From the NCBI GenBank assembly GCA_016714045.1, contig JADJNY010000005.1:434001-498000 (forward strand): a stretch of 64,000 bases of DNA. Reading direction: 5' to 3'. Below, in pieces: positions 1 to 7,556 of this stretch. Made by a program: the position numbers and the translations under genes. Origin of the DNA: Planctomycetota bacterium (GTDB lineage Bacteria; Planctomycetota; UBA1135; GCA-002686595). The notes under the pieces were generated by a model that saw nothing but the letters and a program-made list of their open reading frames with translations, ran no database searches and was not told where the DNA came from. How positions within the stretch are numbered: the stretch's first letter is position 1; each line of letters opens with the position of its first letter.

Positions 1-623
1 TCGATCGATTGCCCGAGGATGGCGGAGGGCGGGACGGGAAGCAGGTGCTTCAGCTTTTCCAGCGTCGTGAGCGACGCGGGGTTCAGGTAGCGGATGACGA
101 AGTCCCGGTCGGCGAAGATGACGTTGACCGGCGCGTTGTCGAGCATCGCGCGATACTGCGTGTCGAGCTCGGACTTCGGTTCGGTCGTGGTGGGCGAGGA
201 GAGGATGCTCGTGGTCATGGGTGGGACGTTCGCTGGCGTGGACAGGGGTTCGGGGTGGACGATGTCTGCGGCGAGCGGGGTGACCTTGGCCAACACTGCC
301 TGGGCCAGCTCCGACGCGATGCCGAGCATCGAGAGCGTGTCCTGGAGGTGCTTCGCGACCCGTTCGAAGTGACGCGTTTCGATCGCCATGCGCGCGTGGA
401 CTGCGCGCATGGGTCGACCCGCGTACACGGCCGGGCCGCCGAGGGCCTGAGTGAGGAACTGGACCTGGCGCGTGCGCAACCAGGCTCGATCGACGCCGCG
501 GAAGAACGGCTCGAGCTCGGGGTCGGCCCACACCAGTCCATAGAAGACGTCGACAGCGGCCTCGATCGCGGGCGCGCCGCCGAGGCTCTGGAAGAGGGAC
601 ACTTCGATCTCCGTGGTCGACAT
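1..623 (-). CDS. Truncated haemoglobin (group I)-PAS sensor, probable chemoreceptor, 3' end outside the window
   Basis: Read on the minus strand from ATG at 623-621; the frame stays open to the window edge (207 codons seen), so the gene is partial. Residues 8-123 form a group I truncated (2/2) globin: the B-helix pair F27-Y28 (Tyr B10 position), the motif QALGGPAVYAGRPM at 59-72, proximal haem ligand H76 in MRAVHARM, and HF at 85-86 line up with the mycobacterial GlbN pattern. A Ser/Thr/Pro-rich linker (about 125-150) leads to a PAS domain beginning near 155 with NAPVNVIFADRDFVIRYLNP, the form found in many methyl-accepting chemotaxis proteins. The gene lies downstream of cheA and cheW on the same strand. 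Family knowledge: globins of this type bind O2, NO or CO. That the missing C-terminus is an MCP signalling domain is inferred from the PAS type and the neighbours. A weak AGAGG lies about 9 nt before the start. Confidence 0.82.
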   Translation of the reverse strand, partial: MSTTEIEVSLFQSLGGAPAIEAAVDVFYGLVWADPELEPFFRGVDRAWLRTRQVQFLTQALGGPAVYAGRPMRAVHARMAIETRHFERVAKHLQDTLSMLGIASELAQAVLAKVTPLAADIVHPEPLSTPANVPPMTTSILSSPTTTEPKSELDTQYRAMLDNAPVNVIFADRDFVIRYLNPASLTTLEKLKHLLPVPPSAILGQSI

Positions 624-805
624 GGGCGAAACCTCTGTGCGGTCATCGACGCGCGCCGACGAGCGCGACATTTCAAGGTTGTGATCCTCGTCGCTTCGTC
701 TCGCAGTTTTCGAGTCCGTCCTTCCGTCAAGGTCAGACACGGTCGTGTCTTGCGAGCGTCGACGCCGCGCGGTCCGAACGACGCACTCCGTGCTCTGGAA
801 TGCGC

Positions 806-838
806 GACGGCCGCCGTGCTGCGCGCACGGCGGCCGTC
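806..838 (-). terminator. Strong hairpin downstream of cheW
   Basis: A perfect 14-bp inverted repeat (gacggccgccgtgc / gcacggcggccgtc) with a 5-nt loop begins 26 nt beyond the cheW stop. It lacks a T-tract on the minus strand, so it may attenuate transcription or protect RNA ends between cheW and the globin sensor rather than act as a classical terminator. Confidence 0.5.
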
Positions 839-863
839 GTCGATCGAGTTCGAGCGAGCTCGG

Positions 864-1301
864 TCAGCTCGCCGCGACGGGCTCGAGCGCGCGCACGCCG
901 TCGAGCTCGAGAAGCAGCCGGCCCTCGAGCTTGTAGACGCCGCGCACGAGCGCGCGCGCGTCGTCGCTCAGCGTTTCGGGCGGCGCTTCCCAAAGGTCGC
1001 CGGAGACTTCGAGCACGTCGCCGATTTCGTCGACGAGCAGGCTCACCGGTCCGTCGTCCGTACGGACCACGACGTTCATCGGGAGACTCTCTGCGGATCG
1101 ATCCGGAAGACCGAAGCGCTTGCGCAGGTCGATCGCGGTCACGATCTGGCCGCGTAGGTTGATGAGCCCGCGCACGGTCGCGGGGGCGAGTGGCACGCGC
1201 GTGAGGTCTTGGTAGCGGATCACCTCCTGCACGTCCTGGACCCGGACGCCGAGGAAGAGCTGGCCCAAGTGGAACGTGCAGAACTGTTCGCGATCGGACA
1301 T
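864..1301 (-). CDS. cheW: Chemotaxis adaptor protein CheW
   Basis: A 145-residue single CheW domain, the usual length for the family. It couples chemoreceptors to the kinase CheA at the cytoplasmic face of the membrane. Visible family marks are the QFCTFHLGQLFLGVRVQDVQ first strand region, VRGLINLRGQIVTAIDLRKR (residues about 44-63, the receptor/CheA-binding NLRG core) and the VSLLVDEIGDVLEV strand. The ATG follows the cheA stop by 2 nt and has the Shine-Dalgarno AAGGAG inside the cheA 3' end, so the two are translationally linked. With the globin sensor gene downstream, it probably serves an oxygen or gas taxis array. Confidence 0.95.
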   Translation of the reverse strand: MSDREQFCTFHLGQLFLGVRVQDVQEVIRYQDLTRVPLAPATVRGLINLRGQIVTAIDLRKRFGLPDRSAESLPMNVVVRTDDGPVSLLVDEIGDVLEVSGDLWEAPPETLSDDARALVRGVYKLEGRLLLELDGVRALEPVAAS

Positions 1302-1303
1302 GG

Positions 1304-3739
1304 TCAGCTCCTTGCGCCTTCGAGCGCGGCTTCTTCGAAGAACCCGGGTGCGTGCATCCGCAGCACGCCTTCGACGTCGAGCAGGTCGGTCACGCGCTCC
1401 TGGATCACGGCGGAGCCGAGGGTCCCTTCGCGACGCGAACGCTTCTGCAGCACGACGTCTTCCTCGACGATGTCGAGGATTTGCTCGACCACGAGCCCGA
1501 TGCTGCGGCCCTGGCGCGAGTAGACGACGACCTGCAGCGGGTCACGCTCCTCCGACGGCGGCCAACCGAGGAGTCGGGCGAGCTCGAGCAGCGGCAGGAT
1601 CTCGCCGCGGTACTGCACGACCTGTCCGTCGCCAGCGAACTCGAGTTGCGAGCGCTGGAACTCCTCGAGCCGTGCGACGTCCGAGAGCGGGATGGCCATG
1701 CGACGGTCGGCGCCGGAGCGGAAGAGGAGCAAGGTCGAACGCTCGTTCGCCTGGTGCGTGCCCTTGGACTCCGCCTCGATCTTGCCGGTTTCCCGCGTGG
1801 AGGAGATCACGTGCGCGCGCTGCGCGATCCCGAGCACGTCGAGGATCAGGGCGACGCGGCCGTCGCCCATGATGGTCGCCCCCGCGAAAGCCTCGATGCT
1901 CTTGAGCTGCTTGCCCAGCGGCTTGACGACGATCTCCTCGGTGTCGTTGATTTCGTCGACGATCAGTCCGAACTGGCGCTCGTCGGCCTGCAGCACGACG
2001 ATGTTCACGACCTGCGTGCGGTCGGACGCGTCGGAGAGGCGCAGGGCGCGGTCCAGGTGGACGAGCGGGAGCAGCCGTCCGCGGAGCCGGTAGACGGGCG
2101 CGCCGTGAAGGTCCTCGATCTCGCGTTGGATCTCGTCGCCCTCGAGGCGGACGAGTTCGAGCAGGTTCACTTGCGGGATGGCATAGCGGTCCTTCGCGCA
2201 GCTGACGACCAGCGCCGGGATGATGGCGAGCGTCAGCGGGATCTTGATCTTGAGCGTCGTGCCCTTGCCACGTTCGCTCGAGACGTCGACGGTGCCGCCG
2301 ATCTTCTCGATGTTCGTCTTCACGACGTCCATGCCGACTCCGCGGCCGGAGACGTTCGTGACCTTGGCGGCGGTCGAGAAACCGGGCAGGAAGATCAGGT
2401 TGACGAGCTCGCGCTCGCTCAGGCGCGCGGCCTGCTCGGGCGTGATCAGGTTGCGCTCGAGCGCCTTCGCCTTCACGCGGTCCGTGTGGATGCCCGCGCC
2501 GTCGTCGGCGATCTCGATGTTGACCTGGCCGCCCTCGTGGTAGGCGCGCATTCGCAGGACGCCCTGCGCGGACTTGCCCGCCGCGCGCCGGAGCTCCGGG
2601 GTCTCGATGCCGTGGTCGACCGAGTTGCGGACGATGTGCGTGAGCGGATCCTTGATCGCCTCGATGATCGTCTTGTCGAGCTCGGTGTCCTTGCCCTCCA
2701 TCTCGACGCGCACGTCCTTGCCGCAGGACTTCGACACGTCGCGGACGACGCGCGGGAACTTGCTCCACACGTTCCCGATCGGCTGCATGCGCGTCTTCAT
2801 GACGTGCTCCTGCAGCTCGGTCGTGACGAGGTTCAGACGCTGGGTCGTCGCCGCGAGCGCGGAGTCGTCCAGCGCGTTCGAGAATTGGAGCACTTGGTTG
2901 CGCGCGAGCACGAGCTCGCCGACCAGGTTCATCAGGCGGTCGAGCAGCCCGACGTCGACGCGGATGTTCGTGTCGGCGACTCCGGCGGTCCCGCGCGTTT
3001 CGTTCTGCGCGTGGAGCGCCTCGACGACCTCGCGGGAGTGGAGCGCCGCACGCTCGACGAGGATCTCGCCGAGCCGGCGGGGATCGCCCGAGCCCTGGGC
3101 GACGAGCGCCGCGTCGATGTCGGCCTGCGTGATCTTGCCCTGCGCGAGCAGGACCTGGCCGATCCGCTCCGATTCGCCGTCCGCGGCCTCGAGGTCGGCC
3201 TCTTCCACCGGTCCCGTCGGTTGGGAGGTTCCCGCGGCCGCGGCGGGAGCCGCTGATGAGGCCGTCGCCGCCGCGTCCGGCTTGGTCGCGGGTGCGGGAG
3301 TCGGTGCCGGTGTGATCTTCGGAAGGCCGCTCGGGACCTTCGCGACGCCATCACCGCCCTCCTGCAGCGCCGTCAACTTCTGGACGAGCTCGGTGTAGTC
3401 CCCGGCGCCGTCCGAGCCGCTGGCCTCGATCTCGGAGAGCATGCGTCGCACGGCGTCCACCATCGCGAGGAGCGCGGAGGTGATCGGGTCGTTGATGCGG
3501 AGCTTTCCATCGCGCAGGCGGGAGAGGAGGCTCTCGCCGACGTGCGCGACGGACTCGAGCTTCGAGTATCCGAGGAAGCCGCACGTTCCCTTGATCGTGT
3601 GGATCGTGCGGAAGATGCTCGCGAGCGTCTCCTTGTCCTCCGGCTTCTCTTCGAGCACGACCATCTCGGTGTCGAGTCGGTCGAGGTTCTCGTAGCTCTC
3701 GACGAGGAACTCTCGGATTGCTTCGTCCATCTCGCTCAT
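1304..3739 (-). CDS. cheA: Chemotaxis histidine kinase CheA with MshEN-like insert and two CheW domains
   Basis: 811 residues. Order: HPt domain (1-108) with phospho-accepting H47 in IHTIKGTCGFLGY; Ala/Pro linker (about 135-178); a helical pair at 191-247 with two RxGxxL motifs (RIGQVLLAQG and RLGEILVERA) resembling the N-terminal MshEN/GspE domain; dimerisation helices (about 255-320); HATPase with N-box HIVRNSVDHGIE (368-379), G1 DDGAGI and G2 SGRGVGMDVV; first CheW-like domain (about 505-640); second CheW-like domain (about 670-805). No ordinary P2 CheY-docking domain is recognisable where the insert sits. It autophosphorylates on H47 and passes phosphate to CheY/CheB, not present here. 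AGGAG lies 5 nt before the ATG. First gene of a cheA-cheW-globin sensor unit. Confidence 0.95.
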   Translation of the reverse strand: MSEMDEAIREFLVESYENLDRLDTEMVVLEEKPEDKETLASIFRTIHTIKGTCGFLGYSKLESVAHVGESLLSRLRDGKLRINDPITSALLAMVDAVRRMLSEIEASGSDGAGDYTELVQKLTALQEGGDGVAKVPSGLPKITPAPTPAPATKPDAAATASSAAPAAAAGTSQPTGPVEEADLEAADGESERIGQVLLAQGKITQADIDAALVAQGSGDPRRLGEILVERAALHSREVVEALHAQNETRGTAGVADTNIRVDVGLLDRLMNLVGELVLARNQVLQFSNALDDSALAATTQRLNLVTTELQEHVMKTRMQPIGNVWSKFPRVVRDVSKSCGKDVRVEMEGKDTELDKTIIEAIKDPLTHIVRNSVDHGIETPELRRAAGKSAQGVLRMRAYHEGGQVNIEIADDGAGIHTDRVKAKALERNLITPEQAARLSERELVNLIFLPGFSTAAKVTNVSGRGVGMDVVKTNIEKIGGTVDVSSERGKGTTLKIKIPLTLAIIPALVVSCAKDRYAIPQVNLLELVRLEGDEIQREIEDLHGAPVYRLRGRLLPLVHLDRALRLSDASDRTQVVNIVVLQADERQFGLIVDEINDTEEIVVKPLGKQLKSIEAFAGATIMGDGRVALILDVLGIAQRAHVISSTRETGKIEAESKGTHQANERSTLLLFRSGADRRMAIPLSDVARLEEFQRSQLEFAGDGQVVQYRGEILPLLELARLLGWPPSEERDPLQVVVYSRQGRSIGLVVEQILDIVEEDVVLQKRSRREGTLGSAVIQERVTDLLDVEGVLRMHAPGFFEEAALEGARS

Positions 3740-4140
3740 GGGGTCTCCTGGTGGAGCGCGGGCACGCGGAATCGGACCGCCCGGGGTGGGCGGCTGCGTG
3801 CGCGGGGTGGAGGCGCTCCGATCGGCGATATCGTTTCGCGGCCGGGACCACTTGAGGCGCGACGGAAGTTCAAGGGCAAGATCACGGAGTCGTCACCCGT
3901 AGCCGCGCCCCGCGCGGAAGGGAGGCCTCGGTCTTGAATGGTCGAGCCGCTCCCTTCGCGTCCGACGTGCGCAGAAGAAAACCTGGGCGGGATCCAGCGC
4001 GGCGCGCGTCGTCGCGGCCCGCGACCGTGTTCCGAGCTCGAGCCGGTGCGGGGTGAAGCGCCTGTGCGCCGTGACAGTGAGGGACGAGAACGACGTGGGC
4101 CGAGCGAGGTGGCGCGAGCGAGGTGGCGCGAGCGAGGTGG
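3740..4140. other. Intergenic region upstream of cheA
   Basis: No convincing gene on either strand. It should hold the promoter and leader of the cheA unit (minus strand), but I see no clear -35/-10 pair. The right end is a 14-bp tandem repeat next to the tRNA-Arg 3' end. Confidence 0.5.
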
Positions 4141-4142
4141 CG
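4101..4142. repeat. Three perfect 14-bp tandem repeats at the tRNA-Arg 3' end
   Basis: The unit cgagcgaggtggcg occurs three times in a row without a mismatch. The last copy overlaps the final bases of the tRNA-Arg gene and its TGG reads as CCA on the tRNA strand, so the repeated unit includes the DNA-encoded CCA trinucleotide just after the discriminator base. Confidence 0.9.
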
Positions 4143-4214
4143 CGCCCGACAGGACTCGAACCTGTGACCGGTGGTTTAGAAAACCACTGCTCTATCCAGC
4201 TGAGCTACGGGCGC
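4141..4214 (-). tRNA. tRNA-Arg (anticodon UCU)
   Basis: A 74-nt cloverleaf on the minus strand. Acceptor GCGCCCG/CGGGCGC with discriminator G, D-arm GCTC...GAGC, anticodon arm GTGGT-TTTCTAA-ACCAC giving anticodon TCT (reads AGA/AGG), T-arm ACAGG-TTCGAGT-CCTGT. CCA follows directly in the DNA (complement of 4138-4140), possibly by chance because it is part of a tandem repeat. Confidence 0.95.
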
Positions 4215-4254
4215 GAAGGGCGGCGCGGGCGTGGGGGCCCGGGACGCATGCTGG

Positions 4255-4327
4255 TCGGGGAGATGGGATTTGAACCCACGACTCGCAGCACCCAAAGCTG
4301 CGCCTCTACCAGCTGAGGTACTCCCCG
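4255..4327 (-). tRNA. tRNA-Pro (anticodon UGG)
   Basis: A 73-nt cloverleaf on the minus strand, 40 nt upstream of the tRNA-Arg gene and likely cotranscribed with it. Acceptor CGGGGAG/CTCCCCG with discriminator A, U8-A9, D-stem CCTC/GAGG, anticodon arm GCAGC-TTTGGGT-GCTGC giving TGG, T-arm GTGGG-TTCAAAT-CCCAT with one G-T pair. CCA is not encoded. Confidence 0.95.
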
Positions 4328-4516
4328 TCGAAGGCGGAGAGCGTAGCGAGGAGCGAGCGGAACGTGGAGATCCGGACCCGCTCGTTTTCAGGGCGCTCGC
4401 GCGACGGTAGCCTGTTGCGCTCTTCTGCGCGCGGCCCGAGTCGGCGCGGAGCACGGCGCCGCCGGGCTCCGAAGTCCCTCGCGGCGCGGCGCAGCCCTTC
4501 TCGGATCGGCACCTCC

Positions 4517-5950
4517 ATGAAAATCCTCGTCGTCGGCTCCGGTGGTCGCGAGCACGCCCTGTGCTGGAAGATCGCCCAGTCCCCGCTCCAGCCCGAGCTC
4601 CTCTGTGCCCCCGGCAACGTGGGCACCGCGGAACTCGGACGCAACGTGGCGGTGGCCGCGAACGACGTCCCCGGGCTCGTGAAGCTCGCGCTCGCGGAGA
4701 AGGTCGACCTCGTCGTGATCGGCCCGGAGGAGCCGCTCGTGCTCGGCCTCGCCGACCAGCTGCGCGCCGCGGGCGTGCTCGCGTTCGGTCCGGGGGCCAA
4801 GGGGGCGCGGATCGAGGGCTCGAAGGCCTACTCGAAGGAGCTCCTCGAGCGCCACCGCATCCCGTGCGCAGCGGACCGGCGCTTCGACCGCTCGGGCACC
4901 GCGAAGAGCTACCTCGAGAGCTGCACGCAGTGGCCGCAGGTGGTCAAGGCGGACGGCCTCGCCGCGGGCAAGGGCGTCTTCATCTGCGCCGACGCGCGCG
5001 CTGCGTGCCAGGCCGTCGACGACCTGATGGAGAAGAAGTCGCTGGGCTCGGCGGGGCACCGCGTCGTCATCGAGGAGTTCCTCGGGGGCGAGGAAGCGAG
5101 CGTGCTCGCGATCACGGACGGGGAGACGATCCTGATCCTCGAGCCCGTTCAAGATCACAAGCGCGTCGGTGACGGCGACACCGGCCCGAACACGGGCGGC
5201 ATGGGCATCTTCTCCCCGATCGCGAATCTGACGCGACGGCTCCAGCGCCAGATCGAACAGCGCGTGCTCGTCCCCACGGTGCACGCGTTGAAGCGCGAGG
5301 AGATCGAGTACCGCGGCACGCTGTTCACCGGCCTGATGATGACCGAGGCGGGACCGCGCGTGCTCGAGTTCAACGCGCGCTTCGGCGACCCCGAGACGGA
5401 AGCGCTGATGCGCCGCATGAAGAGCGACCTCGTTCCGATCCTCGTCGCGACGGCGAAGGGCGAGCTCGCCTCGATCGAACCGCCCGAGTGGGACGAGCAG
5501 CCGTGCGTCGGCGTCGTCCTCGCGGCCGAGGGGTATCCCGGCACGATCCGCAAGGGCGACGCGATCCGCGGGCTCGAGGACGCGGCGAAGGTCGAGGGCG
5601 TCGTCGTCTTCCACGCGGGCACGGCCCGCTCGCTGCGCGGCGACGTCGTCACCGCTGGCGGGCGCGTGCTGTGCGTCACCGCGGTCGGGAAGGACATGGA
5701 GGAGGCCCGCGCGCGCGCGTACGAGGCCTGCGACAAGATCCAGTACGACGGCAAGCTCCACCGGAAGGACATCGGCGTCAAGAAGCCGGCGCCGCTGCGC
5801 TCGCACGAACACCCCGAGGCGGAGGAGGGCGACGCGTACGTGCGCCGCCGTCCGCGCCCGCCGTTCGATCGCCCGTCGCGCGCCGGCGGGGGCGGGTTCG
5901 CGCGCGGCGGACCGCCACGCGGTCCGCGGGGACCGCGGCCGAACGCGTGA
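4517..5950 (+). CDS. purD: Phosphoribosylamine-glycine ligase (GAR synthetase) with Arg/Gly/Pro-rich tail
   Basis: 477 residues from ATG at 4517. It joins 5-phosphoribosylamine and glycine with ATP to give GAR, the second step of purine synthesis, in the cytosol. The N-terminus MKILVVGSGGREHALCWKIA is the family hallmark. The ATP-grasp part shows VVKADGLAAGKGV, EEFLGGEEASV, GPNTGGMG and the metal/phosphate site LEFNARFGDPETEALM. The enzyme core ends near residue 421; the remaining 56 residues are charged and then Arg/Gly/Pro-rich (for example GGPPRGPRGPRP), an extension not usual in PurD. Longer upstream starts in the same frame add no homologous sequence. Other purine genes, purL and purQ, lie 4 kb away on the opposite strand. 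Confidence 0.95.
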   Translation: MKILVVGSGGREHALCWKIAQSPLQPELLCAPGNVGTAELGRNVAVAANDVPGLVKLALAEKVDLVVIGPEEPLVLGLADQLRAAGVLAFGPGAKGARIEGSKAYSKELLERHRIPCAADRRFDRSGTAKSYLESCTQWPQVVKADGLAAGKGVFICADARAACQAVDDLMEKKSLGSAGHRVVIEEFLGGEEASVLAITDGETILILEPVQDHKRVGDGDTGPNTGGMGIFSPIANLTRRLQRQIEQRVLVPTVHALKREEIEYRGTLFTGLMMTEAGPRVLEFNARFGDPETEALMRRMKSDLVPILVATAKGELASIEPPEWDEQPCVGVVLAAEGYPGTIRKGDAIRGLEDAAKVEGVVVFHAGTARSLRGDVVTAGGRVLCVTAVGKDMEEARARAYEACDKIQYDGKLHRKDIGVKKPAPLRSHEHPEAEEGDAYVRRRPRPPFDRPSRAGGGGFARGGPPRGPRGPRPNA

Positions 5951-6043
5951 CGTCGGAGCGCGGCGCGCGCTCCCCCGGAGCGTGTGGCGTGGCTTCGGTC
6001 CCGAGCCATGAGCGCGCTCCATCTGCGAGCTCCCGCGACGAGT

Positions 6044-6121
6044 TCCCGTTGCGAGCTCCCGTTGCGAGCTCCCGTTGCGAGGTCCCGTTGCGAGGTCCCG
6101 TTGCGAGGTCCCGTTGCGAGC
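6044..6121. repeat. 13-bp minisatellite, six units, between purD and fur
   Basis: Unit tcccgttgcgag followed by c or g, six adjacent copies, with a degenerate seventh copy at 6031-6043. It lies in the 270-nt space between the purD stop and the fur start, so it is probably in the fur leader or promoter. The period is not a multiple of three, which argues against coding. Confidence 0.9.
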
Positions 6122-6219
6122 TCAACGCGCGGGATCGGTGCACCGGCGCCGCGCCCGCGCTTGCGTCGCGCGCTCGCTTCGCCCATCCTGCTCCGCACCG
6201 CGCGAGTCGCGGACCCGCC

Positions 6220-6684
6220 GTGCGCCACACCGACATCCAGAAGCGCTTCGAGAGCTTCCTCAAGGAGCGCGAGCTCAAGCTCACGAACCCGCGGCGCCTG
6301 ATCTTCGAGCGCGCGTTCGCCACGCACGAGCACTTCAGCGCCGAGGAGCTCTACGCCGCGCTCAAGGACGAGCCCGGCGAGAAGGTGTCGCGCGCGAGCG
6401 TCTACCGCACGCTGGCGCTTCTGCTCGAGGGCGGTTTCCTCGAAGCGCTCGACACGGGCGGGAGCGAGCTCAAGTACGAGCACGTGCTCGGCCACGAGCA
6501 CCACGACCACATGCTCTGCCTCGACTGCGGCCGCATCGAGGAGTTCCACGACGAGCGCATCGAGGCGCTGCAGGAAGAGAACTGCAAGAAGCGCGGGTTC
6601 GAGCTCGTGAGCCACGACCTGCGCCTGCGCGGCTACTGCAAGGCGTGCGCGAAGAAGCGCGCGAAGTCGGCGAGCGTCGACTAG
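6220..6684 (+). CDS. fur: Fur-family metal-dependent transcriptional repressor
   Basis: 154 residues from GTG at 6220, where homology to the family begins (DIQKRFESFLKERELKLT). The winged helix covers about 15-85 with recognition segment SRASVYRTLALLLEGG (58-73). The metal-binding dimerisation half has HEHHDHMLCLDCGRIEEFHD (92-111) and a C-terminal CKAC; C100/C103 and C140/C143 would form the structural Zn site. Fur proteins repress iron uptake genes with Fe(II) as corepressor; PerR or Zur function cannot be excluded from sequence alone. The same frame stays open far upstream, but that stretch includes the minisatellite and purD antisense-like sequence. Its TAG stop overlaps the stop of the converging hydroxylase gene in the palindrome CTAG. 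Confidence 0.88.
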   Translation: MRHTDIQKRFESFLKERELKLTNPRRLIFERAFATHEHFSAEELYAALKDEPGEKVSRASVYRTLALLLEGGFLEALDTGGSELKYEHVLGHEHHDHMLCLDCGRIEEFHDERIEALQEENCKKRGFELVSHDLRLRGYCKACAKKRAKSASVD

Positions 6685-7556
6685 CGCGCCGGCGCGTCGC
6701 CCCGCGCCGGTTCGGCCTCGGGTCGGGGCGGCGCCTTCGCGATGAGCGCAGCCCGGCCCCGACGCAACGTCACGCGCGCTCGTTCGGCGGCGCGAGCGGG
6801 CACGAGCGGCTCGAGGAGCTGCACCACGTACGCGTGCTCGACTGGCGTGCCGAGCCCGTAGCGCGCGGGAAACACCCGTGGATCGCGGTATGTCCCGAAC
6901 GCGAGGTCCATCAGCGGGCTCAGGTTCGCGAAGTTGACGCGCCCGCCGTGCTCGACCGCGTGGTGGGCGTGGTGCAGGCGCGGCGCGCCGAGAAGGTAGC
7001 GCAGCGGGCCTGGATCGAGCGCGCAGTTGGAGTGGATGAAGAGCGCCCACAGCCCGCGGAACGCGGCGAAGCCCGCAAGCGCCGGGAGCGGGACGCCGAG
7101 CACGATCAAGGGCAGGTTCTCGGTGAGGCGCGTAGCTAGGTTGTCGAGCGGGTGCTCGCGGTGCGCAGCGAGCCAGTCGAGGTGCTCCGACGTGTGGTGC
7201 ACGCGGTGGAAGCGCCAGAGGAGCTCGAAGTGGTGCGACGCGCGGTGCATCCAGTAGATCGCGACGTCGGACACGAGGATCGCCAGCACGAGCTGCACGC
7301 CGATGGGAAGCGCGGCGACCGCCGCGCGGACGCTCGCGAGCGGGAGCGCGTCGACGTGGCGGTGCACGTACACGAGCGCCGCGACGACGGGCGACGTCCA
7401 CAGGAGGTACTGCCCCAGGAAGAAGAGGAGGTCGGTGCCGATTCGCGGCCGAAGGACCGGCTGGCGTCGAGCGGGGAAGAGCCGCTCGAGCGGGAGGAAC
7501 GCCACGGTGAGGAGCGCGAGCGCCTCGACGGACGTGACGAGGTCGCGCGCGCTCAC
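6681..7556 (-). CDS. Fatty acid hydroxylase / sterol desaturase family membrane protein
   Basis: 291 residues. The GTG start (7556-7554) overlaps the TGA of the upstream gene (GTGA), showing coupled translation. Four hydrophobic stretches and the three histidine clusters of the di-iron family are present: HRASHH (104-109), HRVHH (117-121) and HHAHH (195-199), plus a further NFANLSPLMDLAFGTY region before a basic C-terminus. Members hydroxylate or desaturate sterols, fatty acids or carotenoids in the membrane using O2; the substrate here is unknown. The C-terminal 40 residues are Ala/Arg/Pro-rich and beyond the usual domain. Confidence 0.9.
   Translation of the reverse strand: MSARDLVTSVEALALLTVAFLPLERLFPARRQPVLRPRIGTDLLFFLGQYLLWTSPVVAALVYVHRHVDALPLASVRAAVAALPIGVQLVLAILVSDVAIYWMHRASHHFELLWRFHRVHHTSEHLDWLAAHREHPLDNLATRLTENLPLIVLGVPLPALAGFAAFRGLWALFIHSNCALDPGPLRYLLGAPRLHHAHHAVEHGGRVNFANLSPLMDLAFGTYRDPRVFPARYGLGTPVEHAYVVQLLEPLVPARAAERARVTLRRGRAALIAKAPPRPEAEPARGDAPAR

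Noticed and set aside
6031..6121. CRISPR-like repeats before fur
   Set aside because: 13-bp units are directly adjacent with no spacers; this is a minisatellite.
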